DNA from: Streptomyces rhizosphaerihabitans
Lineage (GTDB): Bacteria > Actinomycetota > Actinomycetes > Streptomycetales > Streptomycetaceae
Direction of reading: 5' to 3'
Length of the DNA stretch: 64,000 nucleotides
NCBI RefSeq assembly: GCF_025399795.1
Contig: NZ_JAODTZ010000027.1
Span: 62,001-126,000 of the forward strand
Shown: in pieces, positions 7,985-15,915 of the stretch
Numbering within the stretch: the stretch's first letter is position 1
Layout of the letters: each line of letters opens with the position of its first letter
Notes under the pieces: generated by a model
Seen by the model: only the letters and a program-made list of their open reading frames with translations
Told to the model about the DNA's origin: nothing
Database searches by the model: none
Made by a program: the position numbers and the translations under genes

Positions 7985-8536
7985 GTGCCGCACAACCTCA
8001 CCGCCACCTCCCAAGTCCACGCCGACAGCGGCGACTTCGCCGCATACGCCGGCGCTGCCTGGCCCCGCCTGGTGCGCACCGCGCACCTGCTCACCGGCGA
8101 CTTCCACGACGCCGAGGACCTCGTCCAGATCACGCTGGCCAAGGTGTACGCCCGCTGGCGGCGCATCCCGAGCGACGACGTCGACTTCTACGTACGCCGC
8201 TCGCTGGTCAACAACAACATCAGCCGGACGCGCAAGAGACGGGTCGCGCAGCTGCTGATGCCCTTCGTGCCCGAGCGGGCGCACCAGCGGGATCCCGGAC
8301 ACGCCGAGGCGGTCACCCAACGGGCCGCTCTGGACACCGCGTTGGCCGCGCTGTCGACACGGCAGCGTGCCGTCCTGGTGCTGCGTTACTGGGAGGACCT
8401 GGGCGAGGCCGAGACGGCCCAGCTGCTCGGTTGCTCGGTCGGCACCGTCAAGACCCATGCCCGGCGCGGCCTGCAGGCGCTGCGCGCCCACCCGGTGTTC
8501 GCCGGCCGCCACCCCGTCTCCGGAGCACGCTCATGA
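7985..8536 (+). CDS. SigE-family ECF RNA polymerase sigma factor
   Basis: 183 aa from a GTG. Region 2: FAAYAGAAWPRLVRTAHLLTG, then DAEDLVQITLAKVYARW and the SigE-family piece FYVRRSLVNNNISR. Region 4: ALAALSTRQRAVLVLRYWED with HTH AETAQLLGCSVGTVKTHARR. This is the small SigE-like ECF type found in many copies in Streptomyces. Its stop overlaps the next start as ATGA, so the membrane protein downstream is translationally coupled and probably binds it. Nine C's in a row lie about 30 bp upstream of the start. Confidence 0.92.
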   Translation: MPHNLTATSQVHADSGDFAAYAGAAWPRLVRTAHLLTGDFHDAEDLVQITLAKVYARWRRIPSDDVDFYVRRSLVNNNISRTRKRRVAQLLMPFVPERAHQRDPGHAEAVTQRAALDTALAALSTRQRAVLVLRYWEDLGEAETAQLLGCSVGTVKTHARRGLQALRAHPVFAGRHPVSGARS

Positions 8537-9270
8537 ACCTCTCGTCCCGTTCCGCGCGCATGTCGGCCGAGGCCGAGCGGCTGCGCGAGGTGTTCGCCGA
8601 GGCCGCGTACGACGTCACGCCCTCCGCCGTGCCGCTCGTCGCCATCGAGCGCGAGGGCCGCCGGCGCCGGCGCCGGCGCAGGGCCACCGTGCTGGGGGCC
8701 GCCTGCGGTGCGCTGCTGGTGCCGCTCGCCGTGGTCGGATTCCGCGACGGTGTGCCCTTCGGATTCGGCGAGTCGGTGAGCCCGCCCGCCGCCCATGGCG
8801 ACAGAGTGACCCCCTCCCCCGCGGAGACCGCCGGGCGGATGCGGGTCGTGGCGTCGGGCGAGCGGGTGTCGGTGGCGTCCGGCACCGAGATCTGGCTGAC
8901 GAAGGACGGCTCGCGCTGGACGGAACCGGGCATGCCCGTCCAGTTCCACAGCGTCGTCAACGGCAACCTCGATCTGAGCAGCCCCGGTGTCTCGCTCCAG
9001 TCGTCCTACTGGAACGACGGCCGCACGTTCCTCTCCGGGGTCTTCCACGGCTCGGGCGAAGCGGCCCGCGTCGAGGTCACGACCGCCGCGGGCATCGTCC
9101 ACGCCACCGCCCTGACCCTGGCGGGCAAGCCCGGCTGGGGCGCCTGGTACGCGGTGATGCCGGCGCCGCCCACCCCGGCCCCCGACGACGCCCCGTCCCA
9201 GGATCCCCGGAGAGTCACGGTGTACGACAGCTCGGGCGCGGTACTGGCGACCGGGTGGTACAGGCCGTGA
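8533..9270 (+). CDS. Single-pass membrane protein, putative partner of the SigE-like sigma factor
   Basis: 245 aa. Cytoplasmic segment 1-50 has an acidic helix (SAEAERLREVFAEAAYD) and ends in a block of arginines. One membrane helix follows at about 51-70, a Pro/Ser linker, and an outer domain at about 115-245 homologous to the secreted protein at 7293-7892. It is coupled to the sigma gene by an ATGA overlap. The layout copies the other ECF module (4782-6099): sigma, then a membrane protein with Arg-rich juxtamembrane block and an outer domain matching a neighbouring secreted protein. No classical anti-sigma domain or zinc motif is visible. Anti-sigma or sensor function is an inference. Confidence 0.85.
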   Translation: MNLSSRSARMSAEAERLREVFAEAAYDVTPSAVPLVAIEREGRRRRRRRRATVLGAACGALLVPLAVVGFRDGVPFGFGESVSPPAAHGDRVTPSPAETAGRMRVVASGERVSVASGTEIWLTKDGSRWTEPGMPVQFHSVVNGNLDLSSPGVSLQSSYWNDGRTFLSGVFHGSGEAARVEVTTAAGIVHATALTLAGKPGWGAWYAVMPAPPTPAPDDAPSQDPRRVTVYDSSGAVLATGWYRP

Positions 9271-9284
9271 GGGGCCGCCGGGGC

Positions 9285-9490
9285 GCGACGGGCCTGCGAG
9301 GTGTGCGGGGCTCACGAGGTGTGACGGGCGTGCGAGACGTATCTGACTCACATGCGCGAGACGTATCTGGCTCACATGACGTGACGGGCGCGCGAGGTGT
9401 ACCTGGCGCACGTGACGTGAGAGGCGTACGAGGTGTACAGGGCTCACGAGGTGTGACGGGTCTGCGCGGCGTGTGGGGCTCGCGAGGCAG
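9285..9490 (+). repeat. Degenerate direct repeats between membrane protein and PBP genes
   Basis: About ten imperfect copies of a 20-25 bp motif around GGTGTGACGGGCGTGCGAG and GGCTCACGAGGTGTG. The frame stays open here, but the translation is a monotonous Arg/Gly/Val string, so it is read as repeat DNA lying before the PBP start. Confidence 0.6.
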
Positions 9491-9506
9491 GAGGGGTTCG
9501 CGAGCC

Positions 9507-11210
9507 GTGCCGGGGACGCCGTCGTGGCGGGGGACGCGGGCCGAGAGCACCGCCCCTGCGCGGAGCGGGCGCCCGGGTGCCCGCGTCCGGTCCGGCCTCG
9601 GCCGCATCCTCCGCGCCCGGCGCGTGAAGGCCCGCCGCACCCGCGGCCGCCGTCTGCGCCATGCGCTGATCGCCCTGCTCGTCCTCGCGCTCACGCTCGC
9701 CGGCGCGGCGGTGGTGGCGTACCGGCTCACCGGGATTCCCGAGCCGCACCCCGAGACGGCGATGCAGAGCACGGTCTTCGTCGACGCCCGGGGCGACTAC
9801 CTGGGGCGGCGCGGCCCGGTGGACCGGCAGGAGGTCGCGCTCGCCCGGGTGCCGCGGCATGTCCAGGAGGCGGTGATCGCCGCGGAGAATCGTTCCTTCC
9901 GTACGGACACCGGGATCTCGCCGACCGCGATCCTCCGGGCGGCCTGGTCGACGGCGAGCGGCGGCGGCCGGCAGGGCGGCTCCACGATCACCCAGCAGTA
10001 CGTGAAGAACGCCCTGCTCAGTCCCCAGCAGTCGCTGTCCCGCAAGGCGCGCGAGGCACTGATCTCGATCAAGCTGGACCGCACCCGGTCGAAGAACGAG
10101 ATCCTGGAGGGCTACCTCAACACGGTCTACTTCGGCCGCGGCGCCGCGGGCATCCAGGCCGCCGCGCGCAACTACTTCGGGGTCGACGCGTCCGCTCTCT
10201 CGGTCAGTCAGGGTGCCGCCCTCGCCGCCGTCATCAACATCCCCTCGTACTACGAGAAGGCAGGCTCGGACGCCGCGGTGACGGCGAAACTGACGCGCCG
10301 CTGGGAGTGGGTGCTGGACGCGATGGCCGACAGCGGGGCGATCACACCGGCCCAGCGCGCCGCGGCCCGCCTTCCCGCGTTCCGGTTCTATCCGGCCGGG
10401 GCCACGGACGGCCAGCGCCAGTATCTGATCGACGCGGCCTCCGCGGAGGCCGCCGACCGGCTCGGCATCACCCAGGACGAACTGGCCGGCGGCGGGTACA
10501 CCATCCGCACCACCTTCGACCTCGCCGCCCAGGACGCGGCGGCGGAACCGGTCGCCGACAAGGCGGGTGCCAAGGGCATCAGCCTGCACACCGCGATCGT
10601 CGCGCTGGTGCCGGGCGACGGCGCGGTCCGTGTGCTGTACGGGGGCGCGGACTACGCCCGGCAGCCGTTCAACGACGCGCTGGCCGGCGCGGTGGAGGCG
10701 GGCACGGCGATGGAGCCGTTCACGCGGGCCGGGCTCGGCGCTCCGCTGGCCGCGCTCGCGAAGCGGGCCGCGCCCACTCCGCTCTCGCTGTCCGCGGCCT
10801 ACGCCACGGCAGCGGCCGGCGGCACGTACGCCGAGCCGTACACCGTCCAGAGGATCACCCGGGACGGCCGCACCCTCTACACCGCCCGCCCGCACACCCG
10901 TACCGCGATGGACCCGTCCTCCGCGCAGCTCGTCACCAAACTCCTGTACTCCGCCGGCGGGCGCTGGGGCGTGTTCACCGGCGGTGCCGGAACCCGCACC
11001 CTGTGGCAGACCATGTACGACGCGAAGCTGTCCACCACGGTCGCCCTCTTCGCCCAGCATCCCGCCCACGGCGGGCACCCGGCCCGCATCGCCCAACTCC
11101 CGTCCACGGCGTCGGCAGTGGCCGCCAATGTCGTGGCGGGCGTCATGAACCGACTGGATCCCGTCGCCCCGCGGCCGGTTCAGGGCCCGAAGCTGACATC
11201 CGGGGGCTGA
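9507..11210 (+). CDS. Class A penicillin-binding protein-like glycosyltransferase with degenerate transpeptidase domain
   Basis: 567 aa from GTG 9507, the best start because AGGAGGGG lies 10 bp upstream; the frame is open further left but only through repeats. A basic tail (1-52), one membrane helix (about 53-73) and a GT51 domain (about 85-270) follow. GT51 motifs are present: AVIAAENRSF with Glu127, GGSTITQQYVKN, and LEGYLNTVYFGRGAAGIQAA. The penicillin-binding part is short and damaged: S-x-x-K is replaced by T-A-M-E (400-403), the K-T-G-T region reads T-G-G-A-G-T (491-496), and only about 90 residues separate them. It probably still polymerises glycan but should not cross-link or bind beta-lactams. 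Confidence 0.85.
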   Translation: MPGTPSWRGTRAESTAPARSGRPGARVRSGLGRILRARRVKARRTRGRRLRHALIALLVLALTLAGAAVVAYRLTGIPEPHPETAMQSTVFVDARGDYLGRRGPVDRQEVALARVPRHVQEAVIAAENRSFRTDTGISPTAILRAAWSTASGGGRQGGSTITQQYVKNALLSPQQSLSRKAREALISIKLDRTRSKNEILEGYLNTVYFGRGAAGIQAAARNYFGVDASALSVSQGAALAAVINIPSYYEKAGSDAAVTAKLTRRWEWVLDAMADSGAITPAQRAAARLPAFRFYPAGATDGQRQYLIDAASAEAADRLGITQDELAGGGYTIRTTFDLAAQDAAAEPVADKAGAKGISLHTAIVALVPGDGAVRVLYGGADYARQPFNDALAGAVEAGTAMEPFTRAGLGAPLAALAKRAAPTPLSLSAAYATAAAGGTYAEPYTVQRITRDGRTLYTARPHTRTAMDPSSAQLVTKLLYSAGGRWGVFTGGAGTRTLWQTMYDAKLSTTVALFAQHPAHGGHPARIAQLPSTASAVAANVVAGVMNRLDPVAPRPVQGPKLTSGG

Positions 11211-11219
11211 CGAGCCCGG

Positions 11220-11254
11220 TCGGCACGCACCCCGGGACACGGGGTGCGTGCCGA
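11220..11254 (+). terminator. Hairpin terminator after PBP gene
   Basis: A perfect 14-bp stem with a 7-base loop (TCGGCACGCACCCC and its complement), 9 bp past the PBP stop codon. Confidence 0.85.
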
Positions 11255-11362
11255 GTCGGCCCGCCAGGAGTTCACGCTTTCCTGTCGCGCGGTTCCCCGG
11301 CGCCGATGTGCGGGCAGCGTGCCGGCGTACGCCCCCGGGGAATCCGCCGTGCCGCCGCCCCC

Positions 11363-11400
11363 GCGACGGCGGGTCCGGCCCGTCCCGGACCCGCCGTCGC
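11363..11400. terminator. Second, isolated 16-bp hairpin in the 11211-11633 gap
   Basis: A perfect 16-bp stem (11363-11378 with 11385-11400) and a 6-base loop. It lies 150 bp past the first terminator, in a 423-bp stretch where I see no gene. It may be a back-up terminator or a boundary element. The rest of that stretch shows nothing else I can support. Confidence 0.55.
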
Positions 11401-11633
11401 GGCCTGTCCGGTGCACAACAGGCTCGCCCGGTGGACGGGTCCGCGCACCTGAAAGATCGCGGACCCGCCGCCCCGACGGCTGACCTCAGGGAACGCGCGG
11501 CCGGCCGGGCGGGGACAGCACACCGGGGTCCCCGCACACCGGGTTCCGGAGCCGTCCGGGACGCCGAGTCGGAGCGGGATCGAGACCATCAAGCCCTACC
11601 GCCCGCCGGAATAGGGCCCATACTGGAATCACG

Positions 11634-11855
11634 ATGAGTAAATCCTCCGCGCCCCGGCGCCACCTGCCCACCAGCCCCTTCGCCGCACCCGTCGTCCCCG
11701 TGGCCAAGGAGTTCAGCCTCGGAGACCGGGTCTCCCACGACCAGTACGGCCTGGGCACGATCGTCGGCGTCGAAGAGGGCATTGCGATGCTCGTCGACTT
11801 CGGCGCCCGCCAGGTCCGCGTCCTGAGCCCTTACACCCGGATGGACCGGCTCTGA
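11634..11855 (+). CDS. Small Tudor/SH3-like protein resembling the UvrD/PcrA C-terminal domain
   Basis: 73 aa. After a basic N-terminal tail of about 28 residues, the rest reads FSLGDRVSHDQYGLGTIVGV, then a short beta strand (AMLVDFGARQVRVL). This resembles the small Tudor-like domain at the end of UvrD/PcrA helicases (GDRV-H-x-x-x-G-x-G-T-V). Here it stands alone. Such domains contact RNA polymerase in PcrA, so a small polymerase- or nucleic-acid-binding protein is possible, but this is inferred from pattern only. It has its own upstream region after two hairpins. Confidence 0.75.
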   Translation: MSKSSAPRRHLPTSPFAAPVVPVAKEFSLGDRVSHDQYGLGTIVGVEEGIAMLVDFGARQVRVLSPYTRMDRL

Positions 11856-11891
11856 CTAGCACGCAATGACGTAACACCCCGGCCCGCCACC

Positions 11892-12170
11892 TCAGCCCGC
11901 GGCAGCCCCCACCACAGGTTGCCGGGGCCGCGGTGCGCGGTGGTCGAGATGGACCACGACAAGGTCGTGGAAACGGTCGACGGAGTCGTCGGCGCTGCGG
12001 ATGAAGCCCGATTCGGCGTTGCCACGGGTGTTCCCCGTACCCCGGAAGAGGGACAGCCGGAAACCGGTGATCCGGTCGCCGTTCCCGGGCAGGATGTCCG
12101 CCGGTTCGGGACGCAGCCGCTCCAGAGTGCCGCGCGGCCCGCCCGCCTCCCCGTCGACGAGGGTCTCCAC
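11892..12170 (-). CDS. Hypothetical small protein
   Basis: 92 aa if it starts at the GTG at 12170. The protein has a plausible mixed composition (ADILPGNGDRITGFRLSLFR, then DDSVDRFHDLVVVHLDHR) unlike the Arg/Pro/Ala strings of antisense frames here. No Shine-Dalgarno is clear, and the frame runs open a little further upstream (about 17 codons to a TGA), so the start is uncertain. I do not recognise a family. It stands alone between the Tudor-like gene and the alkylsulfatase gene. Confidence 0.45.
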   Translation of the reverse strand: METLVDGEAGGPRGTLERLRPEPADILPGNGDRITGFRLSLFRGTGNTRGNAESGFIRSADDSVDRFHDLVVVHLDHRAPRPRQPVVGAAAG

Positions 12171-12338
12171 GTGCAGACCGGCCGGGTGTGACGCGCTTCC
12201 CCCGGTGAGTCACGGAACCTTATGCCGCCCGTCCATCGCCCGTCCGGGTTCGCCGTCCATCGGTTCGTCCGCATTGCTCCCGGCCCCCAACGGCCCACAG
12301 CGCATGCTCCGTGCCGGGCCCCGGCCGAGGCTGGGTGC

Positions 12339-14177
12339 ATGACCTCTCCTGGGCGTGATGAGCTGCCGTTCGACGATGTCACCGACTTCGAGAACGCCGA
12401 CCGGGGTTTTCTCGTGGCGTTCGGGCCCGCTGTGGTCGAGGCGGAGGACGGGCGGGCGGTGTGGGACAGCGAGGCCTACGGGTTTCTCGACGCGGAATGT
12501 CCCGGAACCGCGCATCCGAGTCTGTGGCGGCAGGCGCAGCTGTGCGCGCGGCAGGGGCTGTACGAGGTCACCGAGGGCGTGTACCAGGTGCGGGGCCTCG
12601 ACCTCTCGAACATGACGATCGTCGAGGGCGACCGCGGAGTGATCGTCATCGATCCGCTGATCTCCGCCGAGACCGCCGCCGCCGCGCTCGCCCTGTACCG
12701 CGGGCACCGCGGCGACCGCCCCGTCACCGGCCTGATCTACACGCACTCGCACGGCGACCACTTCGGCGGCGCCCGCGGAGTGCTGCCGCACGGCACCGAG
12801 GAGGGCGTCCCGGTGATCGCGCCGGAGGGCTTCCTGGAACACGCGGTCAGCGAGAACGTCTACGCGGGCAACGCCATGGTCCGCCGCGCCGGCTACATGT
12901 ACGGCGACCAGCTGCCCAAGGTGCCCCACGGCCAGATCGGCACGGGGCTCGGCCCGGCGGTCTCCACCGGCACCATCACGCTCGTCCCGCCGACCCTGGA
13001 CATCACCCGCACCGGCCAGACGGAGACGGTCGACGGCGTCCGGATCGTCTTCCAGCTCACCCCCGGCACCGAGGCCCCGGCCGAGATGAACTTCCTCTTC
13101 CCGGACCTGCGGGCCCTGTGCCTGGCGGAGAACGCCACGCACAACATGCACAACCTGCTCACCCTGCGCGGCGCCCTGGTCCGCGACGCCCGCCAGTGGG
13201 CCGGCTACCTCGACGAGGCCATCGACTTCTTCGACGACTCCTACGACGTCGCCTTCGCCTCCCACCACTGGCCGACCTGGGGACGCGACAACGTCGTCCG
13301 CTTCCTCGCGGAACAGCGCGACCTGTACGCGTACCTCCACGACCAGACCCTGCGCATGCTCAACGACGGCCTGACGGGCCCCGAGATCGCCGAGGAGATG
13401 CGGCTGCCGCCCGCGCTGGAGAACGCCTGGCACGCCCGCGGCTACTACGGTTCCCTCAGCCACAACGTGAAGGCCGTCTACCAGCGGTACATGGGCTGGT
13501 ACGACGGCAACCCGGCCCATCTGTGGGAGCACCCGCCCGTCGAGCTGGCCCGGCGCTACGTGGAGGTCGCGGGCGGACCGGAACAGGCGCTGCGGACGGC
13601 ACAGCGGTACGCGGCGGACGGAGACCTCCGCTTCGCCGCCACCCTCCTGAACCATCTCGTCTTCGCCGACCCGGACGACATGGCCGCCAGAGAGGCCCTC
13701 GCCGGTGTCTACGACCGCCTCGGCCACGGCGCCGAGAACGCGACCTGGCGCAACTTCTATCTCACCGGGGCCCTGGAACTTCGCGAGGGACCGCACGCCG
13801 TCGAGATCGACACCACGAACCCCGAGATGGCGTCCGCGCTCTCGGTGACCATGCTCCTCGACTCCGTGGCCGTACGCATCGACGGGCCGCGCGCCTGGGA
13901 CGACCGGATCACCATCGACCTCGTCCTCACCGACGAACAGCGGCGCCACCGCGTCAACCTGCACAACGGCGCCCTCACACACCGCTCCATGCCGGTCCAC
14001 CACACCCCGAAGCCGCACGCCGGCCTGACGCTCGTCCTCACCCAGCCGGAACTCCTGGGCCTCCTGGCCGGCGGGGACCTGGCGGGCATCGAGAGCGACG
14101 GCGACACCGCGCTGCTCGGACGCCTGTTCTCGTACGTCGACCGGCCGGACCCCCGGTTCCCGATCGTCACGCCCTGA
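12339..14177 (+). CDS. Alkyl sulfatase (metallo-beta-lactamase fold, SdsA1/BDS1 type)
   Basis: 612 aa, the usual length for type III alkylsulfatases. The N-terminal metallo-beta-lactamase domain has Y-T-H-S-H-G-D-H-F-G-G with His136, His138, Asp140 and His141 as zinc ligands; SHHWPTWG supplies a further conserved His pair region. A helical dimerisation domain (HARGYYGSLSHNVKAVYQRYMGWYDGNP) and a C-terminal SCP2-like lipid-binding domain (about 490-612) complete the family layout. It hydrolyses alkyl sulfates such as SDS to alcohol and sulfate. No signal peptide is visible, so a cytoplasmic location is likely. ATG 12339 is chosen because upstream sequence is antisense-like Pro/Arg. Confidence 0.93.
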   Translation: MTSPGRDELPFDDVTDFENADRGFLVAFGPAVVEAEDGRAVWDSEAYGFLDAECPGTAHPSLWRQAQLCARQGLYEVTEGVYQVRGLDLSNMTIVEGDRGVIVIDPLISAETAAAALALYRGHRGDRPVTGLIYTHSHGDHFGGARGVLPHGTEEGVPVIAPEGFLEHAVSENVYAGNAMVRRAGYMYGDQLPKVPHGQIGTGLGPAVSTGTITLVPPTLDITRTGQTETVDGVRIVFQLTPGTEAPAEMNFLFPDLRALCLAENATHNMHNLLTLRGALVRDARQWAGYLDEAIDFFDDSYDVAFASHHWPTWGRDNVVRFLAEQRDLYAYLHDQTLRMLNDGLTGPEIAEEMRLPPALENAWHARGYYGSLSHNVKAVYQRYMGWYDGNPAHLWEHPPVELARRYVEVAGGPEQALRTAQRYAADGDLRFAATLLNHLVFADPDDMAAREALAGVYDRLGHGAENATWRNFYLTGALELREGPHAVEIDTTNPEMASALSVTMLLDSVAVRIDGPRAWDDRITIDLVLTDEQRRHRVNLHNGALTHRSMPVHHTPKPHAGLTLVLTQPELLGLLAGGDLAGIESDGDTALLGRLFSYVDRPDPRFPIVTP

Positions 14178-14191
14178 GAGACACGGCCGCC

Positions 14192-14244
14192 ACGGGCACG
14201 GCGCCGCCGCTCCCGATGTGCGGGAGCGGCGGCGCCGTGCCCGT
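14192..14244. terminator. Bidirectional terminator, 24-bp perfect stem
   Basis: Arms 14192-14215 and 14221-14244 with a 5-base loop, lying between the convergent alkylsulfatase and lipoprotein genes. The length and perfection of the stem make it a clear bidirectional terminator. Confidence 0.92.
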
Positions 14245-14263
14245 CTCCGTGCCCCTTCGGTCC

Positions 14264-15118
14264 TCAGCCCTGTGTCGGGGCGGGCGACTTCCCCGCCAGG
14301 ACGTCCTTCAAGCGGCTCGCGCCTGCTTTGACCGCCTGTTCGGTGGATTGGTGTTCGGTTCCGGAGAGGCCGCCGTTGGTGAGGGAGAGGGCGCTGTCGC
14401 CGACCCGCACGGCGGCGAAGTCGAGTGTCAGGGTCTCGGGGTCGCCCTCCAGCTCACCGCTCATCGTCACCTGGAGGCCCTGACGGGCGTCCCCCACGTC
14501 GGGCAGATGCGTCGAGACGACCTGGACGGTCTGCCGGTCGCCCTTGCCGTTGACGGCCGTGAACTGGTCGCAGATGTCCGGCAGCGTCTTCAGCCACTTC
14601 AGCTGCGAGTCCAGGGAGCTCTTCCCGTACGAGGCGACCTCGTAGCGCATCTGGGCGTCGTTGTCGCTGTCGTCGAAGCCGGTGACGGCACTGGCTCCCT
14701 GCGGCTTGCCCAGCAGGTCCTCGGAGTACAGACCGTCCAGCAGCTTCTGGCACTGCTCGGCGTTCGCCTTGTCGGTGACGAAGTCCGCCTCGTCGACCTT
14801 GCTCTTGAGCAGCGCGTCGTGCCAGGCCGCCACGCCCTGCGACTCGTCCCACTGCGACCCCAGGTCGGAGTTGGTGATCAGCGCGGTCTGCGCCTCGGCC
14901 TTGGTGAGCGTACGGACGGAGGGGGAGGGCGAGGGCGACGCGGCGCCGGGCTCCTCGGCGACGGGCGAGGCCGGGACGGTGGACGCGGAGGCGGGGGACG
15001 CGGGGGAGTCCGTACGGCCGGAGCCGCCGCCGTCACCTCCGTCGGTCGAGCAGGCGGCCGTCGAGAGGAGCATCCCCGCGGTCAGCGCGGACGCGAGGAG
15101 ACAGGACGGACGGTTCAT
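14264..15118 (-). CDS. Lipoprotein of unknown function
   Basis: 284 aa. Lipoprotein signal CLLASALTAGMLLSTAACST with lipobox Cys23, a Ser/Pro/Gly linker to about 75, then a soluble domain (about 80-280) with TLTKAEAQTALITNSDLGSQW at its start. Lipoproteins with a 'LT..qA..aLlt..dLg..W' opening are frequent in Streptomyces (PknH-sensor-like or unnamed families), but I cannot assign one. It presumably sits on the outer membrane face. Transcribed alone; it shares a 24-bp hairpin terminator with the convergent alkylsulfatase gene. ATG 15118 is chosen since it starts the signal peptide. Confidence 0.82.
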   Translation of the reverse strand: MNRPSCLLASALTAGMLLSTAACSTDGGDGGGSGRTDSPASPASASTVPASPVAEEPGAASPSPSPSVRTLTKAEAQTALITNSDLGSQWDESQGVAAWHDALLKSKVDEADFVTDKANAEQCQKLLDGLYSEDLLGKPQGASAVTGFDDSDNDAQMRYEVASYGKSSLDSQLKWLKTLPDICDQFTAVNGKGDRQTVQVVSTHLPDVGDARQGLQVTMSGELEGDPETLTLDFAAVRVGDSALSLTNGGLSGTEHQSTEQAVKAGASRLKDVLAGKSPAPTQG

Positions 15119-15319
15119 TGCGGAGGCCTCCCGAGGACGGTCCCGAGGTCGGGCTGTGTCCCTCCACGCCATCACCGGACAGGGCCTCCCACCAGCGCAC
15201 CGGGCCGTCCGGGTGAGTGCGGCGCGCGGATGTCACAGGGCCGATGCCGGGTGCCCCGGGCCGGTACCGGACGGGATCTGCCAAAGTGGAAGGTGATGCA
15301 CGCGCCCCAGGGAAGCACC

Positions 15320-15634
15320 ATGAGCCCCACCGACCGGTTCGAAGACGACGACTACCCCGCCTACACGATGGGCCGCGCCGCCGAGCTGATCGGCGCCACC
15401 CCCGCGTTCCTGCGGGCCGTCGGGGAGGCCGGGCTGATCACGCCACTGCGCTCCGAGGGCGGCCACCGCCGTTACTCCCGCAATCAGCTGCGCGTCGCGG
15501 CCCGCGCCCGGGATCTCGTCGACCAGGGCACGCCCGTCGAGGCGGCCTGCCGGATCGTCACGCTGGAGGACTGCCTCGACGAGGCTCTGCGGATCAACGC
15601 GGAGCTGCGCGGGTCGACACCGCAGGACGCGTGA
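15320..15634 (+). CDS. MerR/BldC-type helix-turn-helix regulator
   Basis: 104 aa. An acidic N-terminus (FEDDDYPAYTMG) leads into a MerR-type winged helix (about 15-80): GRAAELIGATPAFLRAVGEA, then LRSEGGHRRYSRNQLRVAAR. No effector domain follows, only a short helix, so it is a small MerR-like DNA binder. It is a close paralogue of the protein at 42549-42893. The ATG at 15320 is chosen because it aligns with the paralogue's start and has AGGGAAG upstream; a start at 15296 is possible. It lies directly upstream of a cold-shock gene on the same strand; a functional link to cold-shock control is plausible but not shown. Confidence 0.85.
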   Translation: MSPTDRFEDDDYPAYTMGRAAELIGATPAFLRAVGEAGLITPLRSEGGHRRYSRNQLRVAARARDLVDQGTPVEAACRIVTLEDCLDEALRINAELRGSTPQDA

Positions 15635-15781
15635 GTGGCAAGTCAGAGGCCCTCTCAGGCCGTTTCCCGGCCGGTCGCGGGATATCTGCTTCGGCCGATA
15701 CAGAATTTGGTGCACGGGCCCGCGAGGTTTTGATATTCCCCGCGCCGGGGTGAGATAGTGCGCCCCCTTCGGGGCCTCTAG

Positions 15782-15915
15782 CGTGCTACTGTCGATATCA
15801 GTTGCAGTTGTGGTTCCCAAAGTTTTCCCGGTGCATTCCGGTTGGGGCAATCATTGCGGCGACGCAGGTCCACACAGTGTGGACCTTCGAGCTTTGCCCC
15901 GAAGGAGATTTTGAT
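15782..15915 (+). promoter_or_regulatory. Cold-shock promoter and structured 5' leader, copy 1
   Basis: A 40-bp block at 15782-15821 matches 47697-47736 (other strand) with one mismatch. It includes TGCTACTGT, an extended -10 box (TGnTAnnnT). Downstream, GGGGCAATCATTGCGGCGAC (15844-15863) is also shared. A hairpin GGTCCAC/GTGGACC (15867-15885) sits where the second copy has CGGAGTC/GACTCCG: different bases, same pairing. GAAGGAGA precedes the ATG. This is a long leader of the cspA kind; the start site near 15798 is inferred. Confidence 0.7.

Noticed and set aside
8367..9506. PBP start far upstream, continuous with the frame through the sigma-partner gene
   Set aside because: That part is a shadow of the 8533-9270 gene and of direct repeats; GTG 9507 has a proper ribosome site and directly precedes the basic tail and membrane helix.
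9444..11537. Long open frame on the minus strand, opposite the PBP gene
   Set aside because: The translation is an Arg/Gly/Pro/His-rich string without domains, typical of the antisense frame of a high-GC gene; the plus-strand frame has clear GT51 motifs.
12210..14018. 600-codon minus-strand frame opposite the alkylsulfatase
   Set aside because: Gly/Val/Arg/His composition with no family motifs; it mirrors codon positions of the plus-strand enzyme.
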